DNA of 12,174 nt from an uncultured Clostridia bacterium (GTDB lineage Bacteria > Bacillota > Clostridia > TANB77 > CAG-508): assembly GCA_934129745.1 (NCBI GenBank), contig CAKOWZ010000031.1, positions 1-12,174 of the forward strand, written 5' to 3'. The notes under the pieces are model-generated. The model did not search any database, had not been told where the DNA came from, and was given only the letters and a program-made list of their open reading frames with translations. This document shows positions 7,012-12,174 of the stretch, piece after piece. Positions within the stretch are counted from its first letter, which is position 1; every line of letters begins with the position of its first letter. The translations under genes were made by a program, and so were the position numbers.

Positions 7012-7125
7012 GTTAAAAATATATTTTCATCAAATGAAAAGTTAAAAGCAATTTTGTAAAGTAAAAATATATTTTCATCAAGTGAAAAGTTAAAAGCAAT
7101 TTTATAAAGTAAAAATATATTTTTT
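7012..7125 (+). repeat. Tandem 48/49-bp repeat inside the MITE-like element
   Basis: Unit 1 (7012-7060, 49 bp) and unit 2 (7061-7108, 48 bp) are almost identical. A third partial copy starts at 7109 (GTAAAAATATATTTTTT). Each unit holds TTTTCATCAAATGAAAA or TTTTCATCAAGTGAAAA, a small hairpin of TTTTCA and TGAAAA. Two and a third contiguous copies without spacers rule out a CRISPR array. Confidence 0.8.
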
Positions 7126-7143
7126 GAGAATAATAAAAAAATG

Positions 7144-7172
7144 TTGTAATATAAAAATATATGTGATAATAT
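7144..7172 (+). promoter_or_regulatory. Putative dut promoter inside the MITE-like element
   Basis: TTGTAA (7144-7149), 17 nt and TAATAT (7167-7172). Alternatively TGTGATAAT (7162-7170) is an extended -10 (TGnGATAAT). Transcripts starting near 7178 would carry the whole right terminal repeat as a hairpin just before the dut ribosome binding site. Confidence 0.4.
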
Positions 7173-7267
7173 GCAAGAGGAAAAAATAAAATTTAAATTG
7201 AAGATGTGTCCCAGATTGCTCATATGAGCAATTGGGACGCGTCCCCAATTGTACAGGAGGAAAAAAG

Positions 7268-7729
7268 ATGGAGAAAAAAAGAGGTTTTGAAATTGCAAAA
7301 GGATGGGAAAATAAAGGAATTAATTTACCTGTTAGGAAAACAGCAAAATCAGCAGCATATGATTTAGAGGCAGCTGAAGATACAGTAATACCAAGTTTTA
7401 AGTTGGGGCAAAAACCTACACTTATTCCAACAGGGTTAAAATCATATATGCAATCAAATGAAGTTTTAATGTTATTCCCAAGAAGTTCTAGTCCTAAAAA
7501 ACAAGGAATAATGTTTCCACATAGTGTAGGAATTATTGATGCTGATTATTATGGAAATGTAGATAATGATGGTCATATTATGGTTCAATGTATTAATATA
7601 AAAGACGAAGATGTTACAATAAAAAAAGGTGAAGCTATTGCACAAGCAATGTTTCAAGATTTTTTAATTACAGATGATGATTGTGCTGAGGGAGTAAGAG
7701 TTGGAGGATTTGGCTCTACATCAAAATAG
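7268..7729 (+). CDS. dut: dUTP diphosphatase (trimeric dUTPase family)
   Basis: This 153-residue protein should hydrolyse dUTP to dUMP and pyrophosphate, keeping uracil out of DNA and supplying dUMP for thymidylate synthesis. All five trimeric-dUTPase motifs are in order: I SAAYDLEA (28-35), II PRSSSPKKQG (71-80), III VGIIDADYYGN (87-97) with the catalytic Asp at 91, IV GEAIAQAMFQ (121-130), and V RVGGFGSTS (144-152). Motif III continues NVDNDGHIMVQ, longer than the common DYRGEI form, a variant worth noting but still compatible with function. The start at 7268 has AGGAGG (7255-7260) 7 nt upstream. An in-frame ATG at 7232 lies inside the terminal repeat of the mobile element and is rejected. 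A strong terminator follows. Confidence 0.93.
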   Translation: MEKKRGFEIAKGWENKGINLPVRKTAKSAAYDLEAAEDTVIPSFKLGQKPTLIPTGLKSYMQSNEVLMLFPRSSSPKKQGIMFPHSVGIIDADYYGNVDNDGHIMVQCINIKDEDVTIKKGEAIAQAMFQDFLITDDDCAEGVRVGGFGSTSK

Positions 7730-7760
7730 GCTTAAAATATGTGAAAAAAATTCAAGAAAA

Positions 7761-7793
7761 AAATGGTAAAAGCTTTGACTTTTACCATTTTTT
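7761..7793 (+). terminator. Rho-independent terminator of dut
   Basis: AAATGGTAAAAG (7761-7772) and CTTTTACCATTT (7779-7790) form a perfect 12-bp stem with a 6-nt loop, followed by T7788-7793. It overlaps the promoter of carD. Confidence 0.88.
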
Positions 7794-7803
7794 ATGATAT
7801 AAT
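7775..7803 (+). promoter_or_regulatory. Strong sigma-A promoter of carD, overlapping the dut terminator
   Basis: TTGACT (7775-7780), exactly 17 nt, then TATAAT (7798-7803). The -10 is extended (TGATATAAT, 7795-7803). This is the best vegetative promoter in the window. Its -35 box occupies the loop and the start of the right arm of the dut terminator hairpin. The carD leader would be about 77 nt. Confidence 0.75.
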
Positions 7804-7886
7804 AATAACTGTAGTTAAGAAGAAAAGATAACTTTTATTGACTCATAAAAATAAATAAAAATGCTGATTGAAAGGAAGTGTCTTAC

Positions 7887-8465
7887 ATGTTTAATGTAGG
7901 TGATAAAATAGTATATCCAATGCATGGCGCAGGGACAATACATGCTATAGAAAAAAAGAATATTTTAAATGAGGAACAAGATTATTACATAATTTCAATG
8001 CCAGGAGAAGTAAAGGTAATGGTACCAACACAAAAAGCAGAAGAAATTGGTGTAAGAAATGTAATAGATAAAAATGATGTTTCAAAAGTATTAAACATAT
8101 TAGAAGAAGATGAAACAGAAATGTCAGATAATTGGAATAAGAGATATAGAGATAATATGGATAAAATGAAAAGTGGAAGCATATATGAAGTTGCAGATGT
8201 TGTTAGAAATTTAAGTTTCAAACAAAAAGAAAAAGGATTATCTACAGGAGAGAAAAAGATGTTGAATAATGCAAAACAAATTCTAGTAAGTGAATTAGTT
8301 TTAGCAGAACATGTGCCACAAGAAGAAATTGAAAAAATTATTGATAATAAAATTAGTGTATCATTCAAAGAAAACAGAATGCATGAACAAGATGTGGCAG
8401 GAATAAATAACAATATAGTAAGCAAATTTATTCCATTTAATAGTACAGGAACATCTGAAAATTAG
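7887..8465 (+). CDS. carD: CarD/CdnL-type RNA polymerase-binding transcription regulator
   Basis: This 192-residue member of the CarD_CdnL_TRCF family binds the RNA polymerase beta subunit and, in characterised bacteria, stabilises open promoter complexes. The N-terminal Tudor-like polymerase-interacting domain (1-60) has the hallmark FNVGDKIVYPMHGAGTIHAI, then YYIISMPGEVKVMVPTQKA. A helical C-terminal domain (65-158) contains VVRNLSFKQKEKGLSTGEKK and the helix ILVSELVLAEHVPQEEIEKI. The last 35 residues are polar and probably flexible, making it a little longer than the usual 150-165. The ATG at 7887, with AGGAAG (7873-7878) 8 nt before it, gives the canonical MFNVGDK start; a GTG at 7878 overlaps that ribosome binding site and is rejected. 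It is a single-gene unit with its own promoter and terminator, upstream of the dnaG-rpoD operon. Confidence 0.93.
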   Translation: MFNVGDKIVYPMHGAGTIHAIEKKNILNEEQDYYIISMPGEVKVMVPTQKAEEIGVRNVIDKNDVSKVLNILEEDETEMSDNWNKRYRDNMDKMKSGSIYEVADVVRNLSFKQKEKGLSTGEKKMLNNAKQILVSELVLAEHVPQEEIEKIIDNKISVSFKENRMHEQDVAGINNNIVSKFIPFNSTGTSEN

Positions 8466-8472
8466 TAAAAAT

Positions 8473-8504
8473 AAAAAGCGGAAATAACATTTTCTGCTTT
8501 TTTT
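8473..8504 (+). terminator. Rho-independent terminator of carD
   Basis: AAAAAGCGGAAA (8473-8484) pairs with TTTCTGCTTTTT (8491-8502), a 12-bp stem with one G-U pair and a 6-nt loop, ending in a T run to 8504. It begins 7 nt after the stop codon. Confidence 0.88.
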
Positions 8505-8529
8505 GTCGATAAGAAACTTTCAAAAAGCT

Positions 8530-8568
8530 AATATATTTACATAAGCTATTAGTTTATGTAAATATATT
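8530..8568. repeat. Long perfect dyad just upstream of the sigma-H promoter
   Basis: The arms 8530-8547 and 8551-8568 form an 18-bp stem (one G-U pair) with the 3-nt loop ATT. The outer 15 bp are perfect (AATATATTTACATAA / TTATGTAAATATATT). No T run follows, so it is unlikely to be a second terminator. Its right edge touches the -35 of the sigma-H-like promoter, so it may be an operator for the dnaG-rpoD operon. Confidence 0.55.
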
Positions 8569-8597
8569 GAAGGATTTACCAAATTTACGTCGAATAA
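8569..8597 (+). promoter_or_regulatory. Putative sigma-H promoter of the dnaG-rpoD operon
   Basis: GAAGGATTT (8569-8577), 11 nt and GTCGAATAA (8589-8597) match the B. subtilis sigma-H pattern RnAGGAwWW / RnnGAATww at every specified position with normal spacing. A sigma-H promoter in the sigA operon is established in B. subtilis, where it keeps sigma-A synthesis going at the start of sporulation. CGTCGAA (8588-8594) is also one base away from a Spo0A box (TGnCGAA). A weaker sigma-A candidate, TTGAAA 8620-8625 with TAAGAT 8642-8647, lies closer to dnaG. Confidence 0.62.
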
Positions 8598-8692
8598 TAA
8601 TAGTAGTTATAATTTTATATTGAAAAAACTGCATTTTAAGATAAGATAACCACGTAAAAAATAGAATAAAAAACTTTAGAAAGGAATCCAAA

Positions 8693-10510
8693 ATGGTAAG
8701 ATATAGTGATGAGCTTATAGATGAAATAAGAAATAGTAATGATATAGTAGATATTATCTCTCAATATGTAAATCTTAAAAAAAGTGGGAGAAATTTTTTT
8801 GGTTTATGTCCATTTCATAATGAAAAATCACCATCATTTGCTGTATCACCAGATAAACAAATTTTTCACTGTTTTGGGTGTGGAGTAGGAGGAAATGTAT
8901 TCCACTTTATAAGTAAAATAGAAGGCGTAGGATTTAGAGAATCAATTGAAATGTTAGCAAATAGAGCCAATATAACATTACCAACATTAGATAATGAGCA
9001 AGATAACAAAGCATCATATCTAAAATCAAGAGTATATGAAATAAATAAACAGGCTGCACAATTTTATCACGAAAATTTGTACAAGCCAACAGCAAAGATA
9101 GCACAAGAATATATCAAAAAAAGAAAATTAGATAATAATATTTTGAAAACATTTTTAATAGGATATTCGTGCAATTATAATGAATTATATAAATTTCTAA
9201 AACAACAAGGATTTACTGAAGAAGAAATTCTTGCATCAACACTTGTAAATAAAAATGATAGAGGAGAATTTATAGATAGATTTAGAAAAAGACTAATGTT
9301 CCCAATTCAAGATGAAAGAGGAAGAGTTATTGCATTTGGTGGAAGAGTTTTAGAAGACAGTTTAATAAAAGATCCAACAAGACCACAAGCAAAATATATA
9401 AATTCATCTGAGAATATAGTTTATAGCAAAGGAAGACATTTATTTGGATTATATGCTGCAAAAAAACAAAAAATTGATAAATTGCTTATTGTTGAAGGAT
9501 ATATGGATGCAATTTCATTACATCAAAGAGGAATAACAAATGTAGTAGCATCATTAGGAACAGCACTAACAGAAGCCCAAGGGAGATTGTTAAGGAAAAA
9601 TAGCCAACAAGTAATAATTGGATATGATTCAGATGGGGCAGGACAAGCTGCAACTATGAGAGGATTGGAAATTTTGCAAAATTTAGGGTGTGATATAAGA
9701 ATATTACAATTAGAAGGAGCAAAAGATCCTGATGAATATATCTTAAAATTTGGACCTGAAAGACTACAAAAATGTATAGATAATGCTATCTCATTAGTAG
9801 AATATAAGGTCAAAATCTTAAAAAACAATTTGAATTTAGATCATCCAAATGATAAAATTAAATTTCTAACTGAAATTGCTAAAGAACTTGCTAAAATCAA
9901 TAGTGATATTGAAAAAGAAGTATATGTAGACAAAATAGCACTTGATTACAAAATCTCAAAAGAAGCGATATATGCTGAAATAAACAAATTATTATATCAA
10001 AAAAGTCCAAATGATAAATCAACCCAAAGAAAAGTCCAAATAAAAAGAGAAGTAAAACCACAATTAAAATTTAATAATGATAATGCGACTAAAAAGGAAA
10101 ATATGATAATTTATCTTTTAATAAACTATCCAAATGAATCTTTTGAAAGATTAAAATCAAAAATTGGATATGAAGATATTAAAGATGAAAGAAATAAGCA
10201 AATAATAAAAAAATTGTATGAAGAATTGGAAAAAGGAAATAGTATTAATAATATAAATGTTTTAGACTTATTCCAGGATGATGATATTATTAATTTTTTA
10301 ACATGGGTAATGGCCTATGATTTTGAGATTGTTGAGGTTGATAAAGCTATTGAAGATATATTAAATAATTATGAAAAAGACAAATATATTTCTATAAGAA
10401 ATGAAATCGTGCAAACACTTGAAAATACTGACAATTTAACAGAAGAAGAAATAGTTAGTTTGGAACAAAGTTTAAATGAAGTAATAATAAAACTAGCTAA
10501 AATGAAATAG
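8693..10510 (+). CDS. dnaG: DNA primase DnaG
   Basis: This 605-residue replicative primase would make RNA primers at the fork with the DnaB helicase. The N-terminal CHC2 zinc domain is complete, with C39 and H42 (CPFHNEKSPSF) and C60 and C63 (FHCFGCGVGG). The catalytic core holds FPIQDERGRVIAFGGRVL (204-221), then the TOPRIM residues E268 and D272 (IVEGYMDAISLH), D312 and D314 (GYDSDGAGQAA), and KDPDEYI (344-350). The C-terminal part from about 440 is helical and divergent, as expected of the helicase-binding domain. Length is normal. The ATG at 8693 has AAAGGAA (8679-8685) 7 nt upstream and the usual (Y/I)SDELIDEIRNSNDIVDIIS start. The stop codon overlaps the ribosome binding site of rpoD, 12 nt downstream: the conserved dnaG-rpoD macromolecular-synthesis operon. 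Confidence 0.97.
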   Translation: MVRYSDELIDEIRNSNDIVDIISQYVNLKKSGRNFFGLCPFHNEKSPSFAVSPDKQIFHCFGCGVGGNVFHFISKIEGVGFRESIEMLANRANITLPTLDNEQDNKASYLKSRVYEINKQAAQFYHENLYKPTAKIAQEYIKKRKLDNNILKTFLIGYSCNYNELYKFLKQQGFTEEEILASTLVNKNDRGEFIDRFRKRLMFPIQDERGRVIAFGGRVLEDSLIKDPTRPQAKYINSSENIVYSKGRHLFGLYAAKKQKIDKLLIVEGYMDAISLHQRGITNVVASLGTALTEAQGRLLRKNSQQVIIGYDSDGAGQAATMRGLEILQNLGCDIRILQLEGAKDPDEYILKFGPERLQKCIDNAISLVEYKVKILKNNLNLDHPNDKIKFLTEIAKELAKINSDIEKEVYVDKIALDYKISKEAIYAEINKLLYQKSPNDKSTQRKVQIKREVKPQLKFNNDNATKKENMIIYLLINYPNESFERLKSKIGYEDIKDERNKQIIKKLYEELEKGNSINNINVLDLFQDDDIINFLTWVMAYDFEIVEVDKAIEDILNNYEKDKYISIRNEIVQTLENTDNLTEEEIVSLEQSLNEVIIKLAKMK

Positions 10511-10522
10511 GAGGTAGAATTA

Positions 10523-11953
10523 ATGAAAAAATCTGAACAAGATGAAATGGAAATGATACAAAGAATAGAAATACCAAATGTTGTTGGAATGACTGAAGAA
10601 CAAGCTAAAAAAGAATTAAAAAAATTAGATGTTGTAATTAAATATGTTAATATGGAGAAAAAAGAAAATGGTGTGGTTGTATCTCAAAGTATAAAACCAA
10701 AAACAGAAGTTTATGAATATTCTGAATTAACTTTAAAAATTAATAAAAAAGAAGAAAACACTAGTACAAAAATAAAATCTACAGATTCAAAAGTTGGGAC
10801 AGATAAATCAAAAACAGATGAAATAAAAACAAAAAAAGAAAAAAGTAACACAAATACAGATGAACCTAATAAAAAAGAACTTGATAAAGAAAAAGTTAAA
10901 GATATAATAAAAAAAGCACAAAAAAATGGAAAAATAACATATGGAGAACTTGCAACACAATTAGGAGATGCAAATACAGAACAAATTGAAGAAGTATTTG
11001 ATGAATTCGAAAATATGGGAGTAAATGTATTTAGTGAAGAACTTGAAGAACCTAATTTTGAAGACTTAGAAGAAGTTGAAGAAATTAAAGTAGAAGACAT
11101 AGATGTAGGTAGTTTTGAAGGTGTAAATATTGATGATCCAGTTAGAATGTATTTAAGAGAAATCGGAAAAATACCATTATTAACTTATGAAGAAGAATTA
11201 AATTTAGCACAAAAAGTTCTTGAAGGTGATGAAGAAGCAAAACAAAAATTAGCAGAATCTAACTTAAGATTAGTTGTAAGTATTGCTAAAAAATATGTTG
11301 GAAGAGGAATGCTATTTTTAGACTTAATTCAAGAAGGAAATATGGGGTTAATAAAAGCAGTTGAAAAATTTGATTATACAAAAGGATACAAGTTCAGTAC
11401 TTATGCAACATGGTGGATTAGACAAGCAATTACAAGAGCAATTGCAGATCAAGCAAGAACAATAAGAATTCCTGTTCACATGGTAGAAACAATTAATAAA
11501 TTAATTCGTACTTCAAGAGATTTATTACAAAGATTAGGACGTGAACCAACTCCTGAGGAAATCTCAAAAGAAATTGAATTACCAGTTGAAAAAGTACTAG
11601 AAATTCAAAAAATAGCACAAGACCCAGTATCATTAGAAACACCAATTGGTGAAGAAGATGATAGCCATTTAGGAGATTTTATACAAGATGATGATTCACC
11701 AGCACCACAAGATTCTGTTGCATATACATTATTAAAAGAACAATTAGAAGAAGTTATGAACACACTTACACCTAGAGAAGCAAAAGTTTTAAAACTTAGA
11801 TTTGGTCTAGAAGATGGAAAAGCAAGAACTTTGGAAGAAGTTGGAAAAGAATTTATGGTTACTCGTGAAAGAATTAGACAAATTGAAGCAAAAGCTTTGA
11901 GAAAATTAAGACATCCAAGTAGAAGTAAGAAATTGAAAGATTATATGAATTAA
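10523..11953 (+). CDS. rpoD: Primary sigma factor RpoD (SigA) with an N-terminal PASTA-like domain
   Basis: This 476-residue housekeeping sigma factor directs RNA polymerase to vegetative promoters. Region 1.1 is at about 119-172 (KITYGELATQL...FDEFENMGVNVF), then an acidic stretch (172-195). Region 1.2 starts DDPVRMYLREIGKIPLLTYE (204-223) and region 2 spans 245-320, with GYKFSTYATWWIRQAITRAI for -10 recognition and melting. Region 3 follows with the DDSHLGDFIQD finger (379-389). Region 4 (404-476) includes the -35 helix TLEEVGKEFMVTRERIRQIE. The odd part is residues 14-75, IEIPNVVGMTEEQAKKELKK and onward through ENGVVVSQSIKPKTEVYEYS to ELTLKIN, which has the sequence pattern of a PASTA domain. 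It is joined by a Lys/Ser/Thr/Glu-rich linker (76-118). No signal peptide or membrane span precedes it. The ATG at 10523 has AGGAGG (10509-10514) 8 nt upstream, so the extension is very likely translated. It is second in the operon after dnaG. Confidence 0.96.
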   Translation: MKKSEQDEMEMIQRIEIPNVVGMTEEQAKKELKKLDVVIKYVNMEKKENGVVVSQSIKPKTEVYEYSELTLKINKKEENTSTKIKSTDSKVGTDKSKTDEIKTKKEKSNTNTDEPNKKELDKEKVKDIIKKAQKNGKITYGELATQLGDANTEQIEEVFDEFENMGVNVFSEELEEPNFEDLEEVEEIKVEDIDVGSFEGVNIDDPVRMYLREIGKIPLLTYEEELNLAQKVLEGDEEAKQKLAESNLRLVVSIAKKYVGRGMLFLDLIQEGNMGLIKAVEKFDYTKGYKFSTYATWWIRQAITRAIADQARTIRIPVHMVETINKLIRTSRDLLQRLGREPTPEEISKEIELPVEKVLEIQKIAQDPVSLETPIGEEDDSHLGDFIQDDDSPAPQDSVAYTLLKEQLEEVMNTLTPREAKVLKLRFGLEDGKARTLEEVGKEFMVTRERIRQIEAKALRKLRHPSRSKKLKDYMN

Positions 11954-12113
11954 TATTAATATATAATTAAATATGTAAAATAATATTTTGAATTATATAT
12001 TATCAAATTTGTGTGTTTATTGAAAATAAAGTAATAAATTGTATATTTTTATAATAAAATATATAGTTTATTAAATAAATTTTTAATATTTATGCATGTT
12101 AGTGTAAAATATT

Positions 12114-12148
12114 TGTAGGCAAAAATAAAAATTTTGTCTACATTTTTT
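12114..12148 (+). terminator. Rho-independent terminator downstream of rpoD
   Basis: TGTAGGCAAAA (12114-12124) pairs with TTTTGTCTACA (12132-12142), 11 bp with one G-U pair and a 7-nt loop, followed by six T (12143-12148). It lies 160 nt after the rpoD stop; the interval 11954-12113 is AT-rich with no supported gene. It is a near copy of the spoIIID terminator at 1085-1123. Confidence 0.75.
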
Positions 12149-12174
12149 AATTTAATATTGAAAAAACATGGTTA

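Larger units (their letters stand above)
6913..7255. mobile_element. 343-bp MITE-like element with 49-bp terminal inverted repeats
   Basis: Bases 6913-6961 are the inverted complement of 7207-7255 with only 2 differences in 49 (near 6927-6929). Each arm begins TGTACAATTGGGG, contains GTCCC and the palindrome ATTGCTCATATGAGCAAT, and ends in a second GGGAC/GTCCC segment, so each can also fold on itself. No protein-like frame lies inside. If the ends are read as TA-CAATTGG...CCAATTG-TA, the outer TA pairs (6915-6916 and 7252-7253) would fit an IS630/mariner-type TA duplication, but because TGTACA is itself palindromic the true edge is ambiguous. The element starts at the base after the zip stop codon and its last base is the first A of the dut AGGAGG. 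Its removal would leave zip and dut about 18 nt apart as a tight pair. Confidence 0.72.

Noticed and set aside
7012..7125. Possible CRISPR array
   Set aside because: Repeats are contiguous with no spacers, only about two and a third copies, and lie within a mobile element.
7232..7267. Longer dut start at ATG 7232
   Set aside because: It lies within the terminal inverted repeat and lacks a ribosome binding site, whereas ATG 7268 has AGGAGG at 7-nt spacing.
6825..7298. Minus-strand open frame of 157 codons across the zip-dut gap
   Set aside because: It is translated from the inverted-repeat element and gives a low-complexity Phe/Leu/Tyr-rich product with repeated segments, no ribosome binding site, and overlap with both neighbours.
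10711..11100. Minus-strand Ser/Phe-rich frame opposite the RpoD N-terminus
   Set aside because: It is the complement of the Lys/Glu-rich linker and region 1.1; no initiation signal.

Overview
The window is strongly AT-rich DNA with A-rich purine-biased coding strands, AGGAGG-type ribosome binding sites and all convincing genes on the + strand. SpoIIID, a CarD-type regulator, a dnaG-rpoD pair and an OLE RNA/OapA locus together point to a low-GC, endospore-forming member of the Firmicutes (Bacillota), most likely an anaerobic Clostridia lineage. No species can be named from the sequence alone.

Layout. Bases 1-760 are degraded or accessory DNA: the tail of an Rpn/PD-(D/E)XK transposase-like protein, then a frameshifted and N-terminally truncated cupin. 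spoIIID (765-1067) follows behind a sigma-E-like promoter and ends in a hairpin terminator. A probable two-gene unit comes next: an AMP-binding acyl-CoA-synthetase-like enzyme (1265-2995) and rimO (3062-4363), the ribosomal protein S12 methylthiotransferase. The roughly 1 kb gap 4364-5395 holds a short coding remnant and then a large structured RNA, about 563 nt (4568-5130). It has its own sigma-A promoter and a stem that pairs its two ends. The next gene (5396-5953) encodes a small multi-spanning membrane protein matching OapA, the known partner of OLE RNA. RNA and protein together are read as an OLE ribonucleoprotein locus.

A ZIP-family metal transporter (6148-6912) and a dUTPase (7268-7729) follow, separated by a 343-bp MITE-like element with near-perfect 49-bp terminal inverted repeats and internal tandem repeats. 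The element fits exactly between the zip stop codon and the dut ribosome binding site and seems to carry a promoter for dut. carD (7887-8465) is expressed from a strong promoter whose -35 box lies in the dut terminator hairpin. The window ends with the macromolecular-synthesis pair dnaG (8693-10510) and rpoD (10523-11953), 12 nt apart. A sigma-H-type promoter precedes dnaG, which would link this housekeeping operon to entry into stationary phase or sporulation.

The most unusual protein is RpoD. Its N-terminus carries a PASTA-like domain and a Lys/Ser/Thr-rich linker in front of an otherwise complete primary sigma factor. PASTA domains normally sit outside the cell on Ser/Thr kinases and penicillin-binding proteins. 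A cytoplasmic PASTA-sigma-A fusion is the observation here that most deserves checking, alongside the OLE/OapA locus.
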